Of a stretch of 64,000 nucleotides of DNA, positions 22,556 to 33,884 are shown in pieces. Position 1 is the first letter of the stretch. Each line of letters opens with the position of its first letter. A program made the translations under genes and the position numbers. Origin of the DNA: Spiroplasma litorale (GTDB lineage Bacteria > Bacillota_I > Bacilli_A > Mycoplasmatales > Mycoplasmataceae); assembly GCF_001267155.1 (NCBI RefSeq), contig NZ_CP012357.1, positions 744,001 to 808,000 on the forward strand. Reading direction: 5' to 3'. The notes beneath the pieces were generated by a model. That model ran no database searches and was not told the origin of the DNA. It saw only the letters and a list, made by a program, of their open reading frames with translations.

Positions 22556-23059
22556 TTACTCGTTATAATACCCTGAATCTCATTTTTTATTTTCTTCATC
22601 AAATATATTTTCGCTAAAGTTATCTTTTTTGATTAAACTGTTAATTTTTGAGATTAAATCATTATTTTTGTTTAAATATTTTGTATTTATAAACGTTTCA
22701 ATAATTTCATACATTAATCCAAGACCAATTATTCTTCCTCCAAAACCAACAATATTTGCATCATAATTTTCTCTTGCATCAATTGCAGTAATTACATCTT
22801 TTGCTAGGATTGCTCTTGCGCCTTTTGTTTTATTAGCCCCATTACTTATACCAACACCAGTTCCACATATAACAACCCCAAAATCAACTTCTTTTTTTGT
22901 TACTAAAGTTGCAACTTTATGTCCAAATATTGGATAATGAGTTCTTTTAAAATCATATGTTCCACAATCAATAACTTCAATTTTATCGTTTTTCAACATT
23001 TCAACTATTTTATCTTTAATATCAGTTACTATGTGATCACATCCAATTGCTATTTTCAT
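22556..23059 (-). CDS. lacB: Galactose-6-phosphate isomerase subunit LacB
   Basis: A 167-residue RpiB/LacAB-family protein. MKIAIGCDHIVTD, RTHYPIFGHKVA, VICGTGVGISNGANK and IVGFGGRIIG match the LacB subunit closely. Reading through a TGA Trp codon gives the typical LacB tail WDSGYYNE, which confirms code 4 and the stop at 22556. It works with LacA to make tagatose-6-phosphate. Its ATG overlaps the lacA stop by one base (TAATG). Confidence 0.95.
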
Positions 23060-23493
23060 TATTCTTCCTCCAATAAATTTTCTAACATATTAATTCTAAC
23101 CATATGTCTTCCAGCCTCAAATTTTGAGTTTAAATAAGAATTAATAATATTTAATAGATTTTCTTTTGCTAAGATTTTATAACCTAGTGATAATACATTA
23201 GAATTATTATGTTTAATTGTCATTTTTGCTGAATGATAATCACTTATTTGTGCTACTACAATTTTTTTAAACTTGGATAATATCATAAATGGTAGGCTTC
23301 CAAATTCATCTAAAACTATTATTCTATCAATTTCTTTGTTTTGTATCTTTTTAGCTAATGATTCCATGTCAGAAAAAAAATCAACTTCATTTTGATATAT
23401 AAAAGCGAATTTATTATTAACAACCCCTTGTTTTATAAAATCCAAATATTTTAAATCTATGTCTTTTTTTGTGTAAATTAATAATTTTTCCAT
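23059..23493 (-). CDS. lacA: Galactose-6-phosphate isomerase subunit LacA, diverged
   Basis: A 144-residue partner of LacB. The C-terminal half keeps the family pattern (ISDYHSAKMTIKHNNSNVLSLG and FEAGRHMVRINML), while the N-terminal half is poorly conserved and lacks the usual GSDKAG-like start. In LacAB the active site is shared between the subunits, so a diverged LacA paired with a well-kept LacB is plausible. It is the first gene of the operon, downstream of lacR and the operator at 23535. Confidence 0.88.
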   Translation of the reverse strand: MEKLLIYTKKDIDLKYLDFIKQGVVNNKFAFIYQNEVDFFSDMESLAKKIQNKEIDRIIVLDEFGSLPFMILSKFKKIVVAQISDYHSAKMTIKHNNSNVLSLGYKILAKENLLNIINSYLNSKFEAGRHMVRINMLENLLEEE

Positions 23494-23534
23494 TTTCTTC
23501 CTCCATATTTATAATACACCTAAAAATAAAAAAA

Positions 23535-23568
23535 TGATAATTATTTATCATTTTTTATCATTTTATAT
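23535..23568. promoter_or_regulatory. LacR-type operator upstream of lacA
   Basis: TGATAA-N4-TTATCA (23535-23550) is followed by a stretch matching the one at 24373-24396 except at two or three bases. The two copies flank lacR, so they are probably its binding sites. This copy overlaps the 3-prime end of lacR and lies 42 bases before the lacA ATG. Confidence 0.65.
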
Positions 23569-24328
23569 CTACAAGTTGAATTAATTTATTATAAGTTTCG
23601 TCATCTGGTTTTGAGTCAATAACCAATTTATTAACTTTACTTATTTTTGCAATTTTATTACCATATGTTGTGTTATTTAATTTACTATTATCAATTAAAC
23701 AAATTGATTCATTAGATTTTTCAATTACTTTATTTGTCAAATAAGCTTCATCCTCATTATTATTAAACATATTAAATTCATTATCTAAATTTGTTATTGT
23801 TATAAAAGATTGAGAAAACCTCAATTCTTCTAAAACAATATTTGCAATTGGTCCGCACATTGCACCTGATTGTGGTCTTAATTTTCCCCCTATTAAAACT
23901 ATCCTATTAATATTTAAGTTATTTTTTGCAATTCTTGCAACTTCAAAACCATTAGTATATAAAATTTTTATTTTTTTTGTAATTGCTTTAACAAACGCTT
24001 CACATGTGGTTCCTGCCCCAACAAAAATTTCATTATTATTTATTAATTCAACTGCTTTTAATGCAATTCTATTTTTTTGATCTCTATTTTTAAGAATTTT
24101 TTCATCTCTAGTTGCTTCGTATTCTTTTTCTTCTTTAAGTTTTATTAGTCCCATCTCAATTGTTATATAGTTAAATTTTTCTAGCTCTTTCAAATCTCTT
24201 CTAACTGTTATCTCTGGTATACCATATTCTTTGCCACAATTTAAAAAAGCCTTAATTGAAGTAGAAAATTCCTTATTTAAAAATGAAATATATATTTTAT
24301 GTCTGTCACCTTTTTTAATTTTATCCAT
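23558..24328 (-). CDS. lacR: DeoR-family repressor of the lac regulon
   Basis: A 256-residue regulator. The N-terminal helix-turn-helix carries GIPEITVRRDLKELEKFNYI, and the sensor domain has the DeoR-type ligand loop IFVGAGTTCEAF, YTNGFEVARIA, VLIGGKLRPQSGAMCG and LIDNSKL. Its position between the lac operon and a divergent aldolase, with the same dyad on each side, supports a role as LacR sensing tagatose-6-phosphate; the inducer is inferred from the family. The start has AGAGGG close upstream. Confidence 0.88.
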   Translation of the reverse strand: MDKIKKGDRHKIYISFLNKEFSTSIKAFLNCGKEYGIPEITVRRDLKELEKFNYITIEMGLIKLKEEKEYEATRDEKILKNRDQKNRIALKAVELINNNEIFVGAGTTCEAFVKAITKKIKILYTNGFEVARIAKNNLNINRIVLIGGKLRPQSGAMCGPIANIVLEELRFSQSFITITNLDNEFNMFNNNEDEAYLTNKVIEKSNESICLIDNSKLNNTTYGNKIAKISKVNKLVIDSKPDDETYNKLIQLVDIK

Positions 24329-24362
24329 TATACCCTCTCGTAGTTAAATTTATTTATATTTA

Positions 24363-24396
24363 TGATAATATTTTATCATTTTATTTCATTTTATAT
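24363..24396. promoter_or_regulatory. LacR-type operator between lacR and the aldolase gene
   Basis: TGATAA-TATT-TTATCA at 24363-24378, followed by TTTTATTTCATTTTATAT, repeats the operator at 23535. It lies between divergent lacR and aldolase starts and could control both. Confidence 0.65.
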
Positions 24397-24426
24397 TAAA
24401 ATTATAGTTAGATAATGGAGATAAAT

Positions 24427-25272
24427 ATGAAAGCAAGTTTAAAAGATGAATTGATAAAAGCAAAAAAAGGTAAATATGCAGTTCCTGCATTTAATTTTGA
24501 TAACTTAGAAATGATGAAAGGAATCATTGAAGCGGCAGAAGAAGAAAAATCACCTGTAATATTAATGGTTACAGAAAGTGCTGCAAAATATATGGGACTT
24601 GATTATGTATTCTCATTTGCACTAACTGCTGCAAAAAATGCAACTGTACCTGTAGTTCTTCATTGAGATCATGGGTTTGATATTGAACTTATTAAAAAGG
24701 CAGTTGATGCAGGATTTTCAAGTGTAATGCTTGATTCTTCATTAAAACCTTTTGATGAAAATATAAAAGAAACACTTGAAGTTGTAAATTATGCAAGAAA
24801 TAAAGGTGTTGATGTAGAATCAGAAATTGGTCATGTTGGTGGAAAAGAAGATGATAGAAACTCAGCATCAAATGGTTATACTAATGTAAATGAGGCTTTA
24901 GAATTTGAAAAACAAACAAAAATAGATGCATTAGCAATTGCTATTGGTACAAGTCATGGTTTATTCAAAGGAGAAATTAAACTTCAATTTGAATTACTTG
25001 ATGAATTAAATAAAAAAATAAAAACCCCTCTTGTATTACACGGTTCTAGTCAAGTTCCACTTGATGATTTAAAAAAAGCAATTAGTTTAGGTATAACAAA
25101 AATAAATATTGGTACTGATTTAAAAATCGCTTGTGCTGAAGGAATTAAAAAATGGTTTAATGATAATCCAAATGGATATGATGCTAGAAAATATGGTAGG
25201 AATGCAGTTGATTTTGTAAAAATAGAAGCTAAAAAGAAAATAATTGCTTTTGGTTCAAATAATAGGGCTTAA
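24427..25272 (+). CDS. Class II ketose-bisphosphate aldolase
   Basis: A 281-residue zinc aldolase that would split tagatose- or fructose-1,6-bisphosphate. Zinc and catalytic segments are LHWDHGFD, ESEIGHVGG, AIGTSHGLFKG and LVLHGSSQVP, followed by INIGTDLK. The usual LHLDHG is LHWDHG here, with Trp from a TGA codon. I chose the ATG at 24427 because GGAG lies 7 bases upstream; the ATG at 24415 overlaps that site. The shared operator and divergence from lacR argue for tagatose-bisphosphate aldolase in the lactose route, but a plain fructose-bisphosphate aldolase cannot be excluded. Classical LacD enzymes are class I, so this would be a replacement. Confidence 0.88.
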
Positions 25273-25416
25273 CTTTTTTAAATAATCAAATAATTCTAGA
25301 TTAATATTATTAACTCTTTTAAAAATATATTTTAGAAAATAGAAGAAAAATCTATTTGAGTAATTAATATAATAAATAATTTATTATATTATATAAACAT
25401 TTTTTAAATAAAAAAT

Positions 25417-25455
25417 ACCCTAATATAAACAATGTATGACAATTTATATTAGGGT
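25417..25455. terminator. Bidirectional terminator, aldolase and lipoprotein
   Basis: A 13-base stem, ACCCTAATATAAA with its complement, a 13-base loop, and T-rich sequence on both outer sides. It separates two convergent genes. Confidence 0.85.
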
Positions 25456-25496
25456 GTTTTATTTTTTTTAAATTTTATTATTAAAACAATTCTATT

Positions 25497-27482
25497 TTAA
25501 AAATCTTTTCCTAATAGCATCAACTTTATAAAAACACTAGCTCCAGAAGGTTGAGAAGTAAATTGCTCATCAATTTCATATTTTATGTTCAAAAAATTCA
25601 TTTTTAAATTGCCATAAAATTTTTTAGTATTTCCGCCAAAAACAGATACACCTTTTTGATTGTCTCAGTCAATATATCTAAATTTCATTCCATTAAAATC
25701 AACACTTCAATTATAAAATTCTTGCTCACCTGAATTTAAAATATATTTAAGATAGTCGCTTTGATTAGAGTTTTTTAAAGAAAGATTATTTGAAAGGTTT
25801 TTTTCAATTTCAGTCTGAAGGTTTTTATAATTAAAAGAGTCTCATAAATTTTTGCCATTTGTTCAGTTGTTTGTAATACCTTTAAAATTAGACATGCTTA
25901 AACCTTTTCAATTATAATTTTTGTTACTTTCTACAAAATTTTTGTTACTATTATCTTCAGTGAAACCATAGACATCTTTCATTGCTCTAATACCTAATAT
26001 TGTATTTTTATAAACAGAAGCAAAAACATCGCTATTATCAAAAAAATCTTGATTAAATTGTGCTGAAGCTAAATTATATGATTTATTATTTTCATCTGAT
26101 GAGAAAGATGTAAGAACTTTTAGGTTTGGTAATTGTTGTACAAAATTAGATCCGATTTTTAATTGTAAATTTTTTATACTTAATTCGCCGACTCGTACGT
26201 TATTTTTTAGATTTTCTTTGTCCTTTACTTCGTTTTTATTTATTTTCAATAGATTAGCTACATTTTCATTATTATTAACGAATATAGTTGGAAATGTATT
26301 TTTTAAATACTCATAAACTTTATTATTCACCAAATATGATTTGTCTCCACCAATTGTAGCAGAACTATCGGATGTTATTTTATTTTCTCTAAATAAAAAA
26401 TCATATAATTCAACGTTTGTTGTATTATAGTCATTATTAATTTTTTTGTTGCTTTTTCAATTAATTGACTCTTCAACTCCCTTAATTTGTGTTAAATTAT
26501 TGTAGGATTCAAAAGATTCTTTTTCATCTATTTTTTGACTAAACTTGAATTCTACATTATTTTCTAATTTATAATTTTTATTTAAATCATCTACAAAAAT
26601 TTTTTTAAAACTATCACCATTTATATAGTTTTTTAATAAACTATTATACTTTTCTTCTGTAATTCAATTTTGTTTTTTTGCAATTAATCCAAGTTTTTCA
26701 TGATTAATTTTAAAAATATCATTATGTTTTTTATCATCTAATACACCTTGGATTCTTAAAGAATTAAATAAATTATTAACTGTTTCAGTAACTTTTTTAC
26801 TATTTGTGATTCCATATATAAATCTATTCTCAAAACTTAGTAAACTTATATTATTGCTAAAGTCTTTGTAATTTAAACTTATGTTGTAGTCAAAAACAAC
26901 ATTTGCAGCAGTTATTTGTTCAGATTCTGTAAATGCTATTGCACAAGATTTATAGATAATATCTAATATGATATCGCTATCTGTGTCAGGTTTAAGAATT
27001 TTATATTTTTCATTATCTAATACTTTTTTTATCAATGTATTTAAACTATCTAAAACAATCAACTTTGCAGCATCTTCTTTTAAGTTAATTTTATCACCAT
27101 CAGTAAAATCAATTTGTTCCCCAAATGGTTTTTGTTTTGTTTTAAGTACAGATAAATTTAAAAATTGATTTTTTAACTTACCATCACCCTCATCTAATTC
27201 ATATAAATTTGATATATTTTCATTTAAATGAGAATTAATAGTATTATTCACATCTTTTTTAAATTCATCAATAAGATTTTTGAAATCTCCTTGTGGATCA
27301 ACACCGTTTCCACCACCATTTGGATCAACATTTCCACCAGTTTCGGGTTTAGTTCCATTACCGTTAGAGCTTGATCCGTTATTATTTGCACCTGGCAAGC
27401 TACCTAAACTACATGATACCGCAAAAGATGCAATTCCCGAAATTGATGATATAGATAAAAGTAATTTTGTTAGTTTTTTCAT
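25497..27482 (-). CDS. Large surface lipoprotein with Gly/Asn-rich linker
   Basis: A 661-residue exported protein. The signal peptide MKKLTKLLLSISSISGIASF ends in a lipobox with Cys24 (AVSC). Residues 25-65 are a flexible Gly/Asn/Pro-rich linker; the rest is Asn/Lys-rich with no recognised domain, apart from resemblance in layout to mycoplasma surface lipoproteins. Several Trp codons are TGA, and the frame is intact to a TAA at 25497. It stands alone between a terminator and rmuC and has its own start after AGGTAC-like sequence. Function unknown, probably surface exposed. Confidence 0.82.
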
Positions 27483-27636
27483 AGTACCTCCAATATATAC
27501 TAATTATAACATATCCAGATAACTTGTAATAAGAAGTACATGTTTTAATAAAATTATTTATAGACTGAAAATAATTATACAAAGACTATAGAATCTTTAT
27601 TAGCATTAAAATACATTACATCTATCAAATTATTTA

Positions 27637-28770
27637 TTATTCGACTTCTATATTATTTTCTTTTAAAAGTTTGTTATAAATCTTTCTTAAAGAAGTTTCT
27701 TTAGTGTTGATTTTTTTGTATTCTTCATATAATTTTTCAATTAAACTAAAAGTATTCGATATAACTTCATCATAGTTATCAATATATTTAATAGCTTTAT
27801 CTAAAATATCTATTTTTTTATCATAACTACTAATAGAATCAAATAAACTCATATATCTATCTACTGAGTTAATGATTGCCATTAATGTACTTGGTCCTGC
27901 AATTATAACCTTATTTTTAAATGCAAAATCAATTAAATCATGATTATCTGTTAAATAATAAAATATTGATTCACTAGGTATAAACATAATGGCATAGACG
28001 GTTTTATCTTCATCACTAACATATTTTGCGGTTTCTGTGATTCTTTTTTTGCAATCCAAAATAAATTGACTATTTGCAACTTTATATTCATTTGAATTAA
28101 TTTTAGTTGAAGTTAATTTTTCATATGCGTTAAAGGGAAATTTAGCATCAACAGGAATATTAACAAAGTTTTGAGAACTTCCTTCAATAAAAAGATCTAC
28201 TATTAAATTTTTATTTTCTGAACTCTTTTTTTGTAAAGTGTATTGTTTTTTATAAATAATGTTATCAGATTTACTATTTCCAACAATATTGCTTAATATT
28301 CTTTCTAATAAATATTCTCCTGCTCTACCAGCTTTATTATTTTGGCTAAGCAAATTATCAAGACGATCAACTTTATCTTTTACTTGACTAATTGGAAGTG
28401 TATGATCATTTAACTTTGTCAATCAAGTTTCAAGATCTTTTTTTGAGTCCTCTAGTTTTTTTCTTGTATCATTTGTTTGATTTAAAATAAAATCTCTGAC
28501 TTTATTATCAACATTATTCAAATTTTTATTAGATTCTGAGTATACAGCATTAATCAAATTAGTTAAATCCTTTTCGGTTTGGTTTATAATACTTTTTTGT
28601 TCACTTAATATTTTTTCATTTTTAAGTTCGATTTCTTTTTTTAATAACTCAATATCATTTTTATCAATTCCTTCAATTTTAACATTATTTTTTTTCAATA
28701 AAAATAATATAAAAAAAGTTATAAATAATAACATTAAAATTGATACTAAAATAATTAATATTATCTCCAT
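27637..28770 (-). CDS. rmuC: RmuC-family DNA recombination protein
   Basis: A 377-residue protein with one N-terminal membrane segment (residues 2-27), a coiled coil to about residue 130, and the RmuC core: NNKAGRAGEYLLERILSNI, VDLFIEG, VDAKFPFNAYEKL, and YAIMFIPSESIFYYL, with an endonuclease-like D...D-x-K arrangement. RmuC proteins limit recombination at inverted repeats in E. coli. One TGA Trp follows residue 115. It is an ordinary chromosomal gene between accessory operons. Confidence 0.92.
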
Positions 28771-28807
28771 AATTAATTCCCCTAAACTTCATTTTTTGTA
28801 TAAAAAA

Positions 28808-28852
28808 ACATCTACTTTAATAATAACAATAAAATTTTATTATAATAGATGT
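28808..28852 (-). terminator. Terminator of the amino-sugar operon
   Basis: ACATCTA pairs with TAGATGT, with further TAATAATAA/TTATTATA pairing inside; on the minus strand seven T follow. It lies 14 bases after the stop of the IICB gene. Confidence 0.7.
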
Positions 28853-28865
28853 ATTTTTTATACTA

Positions 28866-30872
28866 TTAAGTTATAGTATTGTTTTTTAAATTGGCAATAT
28901 GTATCTCATATAGTTTTTGTAGTTTATTTGTAACGTGTTCAACATCTGTACCAATAATTAGTTGCAATCCTTGATTTCCTAATCGTTTAATTCCATAAAC
29001 TCCTAGTTTTTTAATTGCATTATCATCAATATCAGTTTTGTTATCTTTAACTGTTAGTCTTAATCTTGTACTACAATTTTCTATTTTTAAGATATTGTCA
29101 AGTCTTACTAATTTAGCAATTCCTTCAGCTAATACTTCATATTTATCAGCTTTTAAATCATTTTTAGTAGTTTTTTCTTTATTATTTAAATTAGTTTGAC
29201 CAATTGATTCATTGTCATCTCTTCCAGGTGTTTTTATATTCATTTTTTTGATTAATATTGTAAATGTGAAGAAGTACGCTGGGAATGCAAGACCTGCTAA
29301 TACAAACATTCATAATGGATTTGACATTACTCCATATGTTGTACCATTTGCCATTCCTTCATATTTACTCATTCCTCATGAATTTGCAAATGAAATAACA
29401 TAATCTATAAATCCACCACTAAATCCAAATCCAATGTGCATATGCATTGCAATTGCAATGGCTGCAAAAATTGATGTAAATAAAGCATTTATAACCCAAA
29501 GTACGGGGCCTACAAATATGAACGAGAATACGAGAGGCTCATCAATACCAGTTAACGCTGCAACAAATGCTACACCAGCTAAGAAAGTAGCTGTTTCTTT
29601 TCTTCTATCTTTTTTAGCACAATAAATCATTGCTACTGCTGCACCTGGTAAACCACCTCAAAACATTGGAAAGTATCCAGTTTGAAAGTTACCTGATACC
29701 ATTGATTTTTGAAAGGCATTTATATCTCCAAATATAGTAAATGTTACCAAACTTCCTGTTTGTTGCATTAATACGCCATTTGGTAACCCCCCACCTCTAA
29801 CATTAAAGAATTCTTTAAAGTTATCATTGGTTATATTTACCCCTCCAAATATTGAATCAGAAATAGCTTGCATAATTTCTTTACCTTGATCTGTAATGTT
29901 TCCAGCACTATCTAATAAAGTTGTACCTCCAGATAACATATCATTTCAAAGTTGGACATGTCCATAAAAATCAACTATATAACCATCAATAGGCATTTGA
30001 AATCATAAAAATGTATTTATAATGTGATGTAAGCCAGTTGGTTGCACCATTCTATTTATAAATCCATATAAGAAAGCTCCAGGTATTGCTCACGAATCAC
30101 CTGATGAAACTAATTTACCAAATGATATTAAACCAAATTGGAATCATGGTCATATTGCAGCAAACAAGAATGCCACTGGAACTGAAGCAACCATTATAAT
30201 CATAGGAACAAATCTTCTTCCACCAAAAAATGAAAGAGCTTGAGGTAGTTTAATTTCTCTAAATTTATTATATGATCATGCTGATAAACAACCTGCTACA
30301 ATACCTCCTAAAACTCCAATATTTAAGATGTATTGCCCTCCAATTACACTTAATTTGCCATTAACGAGACCATATGTCGGAACATAGAATAAACTTGATA
30401 GTTTTTGACCTGCTTCTTGTCATGTTCCGTCTTCATTTTTTGTTCAAACATCAAATGTTTTTGTTTGATCATAAAATAATTTTGGTAATCCACCTTCATT
30501 AAGCATAGCTACAAGTATTAAATAAAACGCAGCTCCAACTAATGCAGCTTCACCTCTTTGGTCTTTTGATAAACCAAATGCAGTACCTATTGCAAACAAT
30601 AAAGGTAAATTATCAAAAATAGTCGAACCTGGTTTAGCAATTATGAAACCAATTCACCAACCCGCATTATATTCAGACTCTGCATTTAATTCCATAGCAA
30701 GCGAACCAAATCTATTTAACAAAGCCGCAAATGGAAGTAAAGCAATTGGATACATCAATGATTTACCTAAACCTTGTAATTTTACAAGTAAAATACTAAA
30801 AAAATTGTTTTTAGGATGTGGTATATCATTGAGAACTTCTTTTTTTTCTTTTCTTTTAAATAAAGTCTTCAT
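28866..30872 (-). CDS. nagE: PTS glucose/N-acetylglucosamine-family transporter, IICB
   Basis: A 668-residue permease, IIC then IIB. IIC markers are LQGLGKSLMYPIALLPFAALL, GGLPGAAVAMI, TGIDEPLVFSFIFV and a long extracellular insert around residues 330-400; IIB has NCSTRLRL with Cys600 and IIGTDVEHV. Family and IICB order match glucose and N-acetylglucosamine carriers. It is the last gene after a DeoR regulator, agaS and a small membrane protein, so an amino sugar is the likely substrate. No IIA is attached. The gene symbol reflects family, not proven substrate. Confidence 0.85.
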
Positions 30873-30978
30873 ATTAATCTCCTTTCACAAACTAATTATA
30901 GAAAAAAAGATTTAATATTATTATAATATTTGGAAATTTTTTTAATATTTATGAAAGAGTTTGTAAAAATATTTCAAA

Positions 30979-31224
30979 TTATTTCAACATTTCTACAATA
31001 AACATAGATAAACAGAAAAATACTATTAATGACAAGGTAAATAACATAAATATTTTAAATCACTTATTAAAAAATATGTATACAAATTTTTTAGTTGAGG
31101 TTGTAAGTTTTGTGTCTTTTTTTAAGTATTTATTGGAGTTAAAAACTAAATATAAAATGTATAAAGCTAATAATATTGAACTAATAATAAAACCAACCAA
31201 TAGAGCAATTTCTGTATTATTCAT
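30979..31224 (-). CDS. Small two-helix membrane protein in the amino-sugar operon
   Basis: An 81-residue protein with two hydrophobic segments (ALLVGFIISSILLALYILYL and FMLFTLSLIVFFCLSMFIV) around a basic loop. The ATG at 31224 overlaps the agaS stop by 8 bases; an upstream ATG at 31242 lies inside agaS and is less likely. A TGA Trp codon is read through at 31060. Similar in size and layout to the protein at 18670 in the lac operon. Function unknown. Confidence 0.65.
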
Positions 31225-32335
31225 TATCAAATATACCTTCATGAATTTTAAATTTTTTAACTACTCTATTTACTTCTCCTGAAGGACAAGGATTGTCTGG
31301 ATTAAATCCCATACTTTTAGAGTTTCTTAATGCAAAAATTTGAAAGAATATTATGTATTGTAATATTGTTAAAATAGTATTGTATCCCTTCAAATCAAAA
31401 CTAATATTATTAATTTCTTCTTTATTTTTTAAATCACTTACAATAAACAAGTTTTTAACTTTATTTTCATTAATTATTTCATTAATTAAATCAAACTCAA
31501 ATTTTTTTGAATTTTTATTATCGGAAACCAAAAAGAATATTAATGTATTTTCTGATAATATTGATTTTGGTCCGTGTCTAAAACCTAAAAAAGAATCATA
31601 AAAAGTAGCTATTTTCCCTTGTGTAAGTTCTAAAAATTTTAATCTAGCTTCTTTTGAAAGCCCATAAAATTCACAATCTCCTAAAAATACAATTCTATTA
31701 ATATTATTAATATTTATATTAGTTATTGAATTTTCGATTATTTCAAATGAATTTTCTACTTTTTTAATGAAGTGATCAAATTTATTAAATGAATCATCAT
31801 TAATCATTATACTTAAAAATAATGAACATGCTAATAACATAGAAGTGAAACTTGATGTCATTGCAAAACCTTTATCATTTGATTCTTCAGGTAATAAAAT
31901 TGTATTGATATTATTTAATTTTTGTTTTAACTTATATAATTCACCATTTTCATTACAAGTTATTATTAAATGATGAACGTTTTTAGTTACTTTATTTAAA
32001 AAATCAACAGCCGCCACTGATTCAGGAGAATTTCCACTTCTAGCAAATGAAATTAGCAATACCTTTTCATCTTTTTTAATAAATTTATAAGGGTTTACAA
32101 CTAAATTTGTTGTAGCGATACTATAAATTTCTAAACCTTTTTCAGTAAAATAATTATAAATTGAATCTCCAACAAATTGACTTGTTCCAGCACCAGTCAA
32201 TATTATTTTATAATCTTTAAACTTTTTAGCGATTTTTTTTAACTCTTCTTTATTTTTATTAAAATAATCATATACTTTTTTTCAAACTTGAGGTTGTTGA
32301 TAAATTTCAACCTCTGTGTTACATTTACTATTCAT
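31217..32335 (-). CDS. agaS: SIS-domain sugar-phosphate isomerase/deaminase AgaS
   Basis: A 372-residue protein with two SIS domains. The first has LTGAGTSQFVGDSI and SFARSGNSPES, the second has FLGDCEFYGLSKEARLK and FRHGPKS, and the C-terminal NPDNPCPSGEVNRVV is the hallmark of AgaS. AgaS acts on galactosamine-6-phosphate in the N-acetylgalactosamine route; related SIS enzymes act on other amino-sugar phosphates. It overlaps the regulator gene upstream and the small membrane gene downstream by 8 bases each. No deacetylase gene is in this operon. Confidence 0.9.
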
Positions 32336-33104
32336 TTTTACCTCCATATATTATATTTGTATTTCAATTAAGTTTATCAATACAAGTTTTTGATTCATAA
32401 TCTGTAATAACATGACATATTTCTGATACATTGCACACTAAGTTAATCCCATAATCTAATAACTTGGTTGAATCAATTAAAAGAATGTTCTTTTGAGATT
32501 TTTTCAATGCTTCTTTTAATAAATTTGATTCTGGGGCAAAATCATCATATATATTCCCTTCTTTGTCACAACTAATACAAGAAAAGAAAGTCTTTGAAAA
32601 CTTTATTCCTTCAATATATTTCTTAATATCCCTACTAAAAAATACTTGACTTTTTTCTTTAAAAATTCCACCAATTAAAAAAACATCAATTACATTTTTA
32701 TTTTTTCAAGCTTCTAAAAAAACTGGAAAAGAATTTGTAACTATTAACTTAATTTTTTTATTAATTAATTTAACAAAATTCTCTATTGTTGTACCTGGAG
32801 CACAATATATAATGTCTTCATACTCTAATAATTCAACTGCTTTTATTGCTATTTGTTCTTTTTTATCAACATTTTTTTTAGCTTTTTCTGTTCTTGCTAT
32901 TTCATATTGATCATAAACCTTAGAAGTTATTGCACCAAATGATAATAATATTTTATTCTCAGATTCTAACTCTTTTAAATCTCTTCTTGCTGTTGATTCA
33001 TTTATTCCAATATCTTCTAAATAAATCAGCAAATCTTTAGTTTCAATGAATCTATTTTTATTGACTTTATCTAAAATAATATTCTTTCTTTCCAATTTGT
33101 GCAT
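32328..33104 (-). CDS. DeoR-family regulator of the agaS operon
   Basis: A 258-residue regulator. A helix-turn-helix (GINESTARRDLKELESENKI) precedes a DeoR sensor domain with IYCAPGTTIENF, VTNSFPVFLEAW, FLIGGIFKE and LLIDSTKL. It begins the operon with agaS, and the stop overlaps the agaS start (ATGAATAG). Direct repeats upstream at 33161 resemble part of the lac operators and may be its site. AgaR-like by context. Confidence 0.87.
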
Positions 33105-33160
33105 AAACTAACCTCTTTAAATATATTATATTAACTAATTTTATTAAAATGATAACTATT

Positions 33161-33183
33161 GCTATAAAATGAAAGAAAATGAA
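33161..33183. promoter_or_regulatory. Direct repeat upstream of the DeoR gene
   Basis: AAAATGAAA occurs twice in tandem, 57 bases before the regulator start. Its complement, TTTCATTTT repeated, resembles the 3-prime half of the lac operators at 23535 and 24363. A binding site for the DeoR regulator is plausible but not shown. Confidence 0.4.
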
Positions 33184-33287
33184 ATAATTTACTAAATTCT
33201 TTCAATTTTATTATTTAATATTTTTTTAAAAGAAAACTATAATTATATTTGTAATAAAATACTACTGTAGTTTAAAGGAGAAATAAA

Positions 33288-33884
33288 ATGAAAAAATTAC
33301 TTAGTATATTTGCAGCTACAGGATTAGTGACAACTACTGGAGCAACAGTAGTTTCATGTGGTAATAAAGATGAGGAAGTTGAAAACATGACATTAGCAGA
33401 AGGAAAAAATGATTCTGATGTTGTAAATTATTTAGCTGATAAATCTAAAACCCAAATATCAAAAAATGCTAATAATGAAAATAGTAACGATTGAAAGCCT
33501 CTTCAAATTGAAGATAACAAATTAAGTGTAGATTATGAAAACTTTAATACAAATGAATGATATGATACTGAATATTTTAAAATTGGTACAATATCTGGTT
33601 CATTAGTTTTGATTGAAGACGGTACTAATACAAATTATTTTGGATCGATGAGAGATTACTTTAATGAAATTAAAACATTAGAGAATAGTTTTGATAATGT
33701 AGAAGGTAAAGATAATGTAATGACAGTAAAATTATATTATTTTACAGTCAAAGGTTTAAAAGGAAATAGCATATTCGATTTAAGAGTAATTTCAGTAGAA
33801 GGAACTTATGATTTTAATGAAGAAAAGTACATAACAGGACCTATTGTAAAGAACGAATTCTTAAAAAGAATTAAAATTTCATAA
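33288..33884 (+). CDS. Lipoprotein of the 198-residue family, copy 1
   Basis: A 198-residue lipoprotein with a signal peptide ending in VVSC (Cys24). The mature part has an N-terminal LAEGKNDSDVVNYLADKSKT motif and a C-terminal VKLYYFTVKG...IFDLRVIS beta-rich segment. It is a paralogue of 35515-36111, which has exactly the same length, and of 59349-59921. The start follows AAAGGAGAAATAAA, and a small ACTAC/GTAGT hairpin lies just before that. Function unknown; surface anchored. Confidence 0.85.

Noticed and set aside
30873-30978. Long-range pairing of ACAAACT and AGTTTGT as a regulatory hairpin
   Set aside because: Only seven bases, separated by more than 50 A/T-rich bases; expected by chance.
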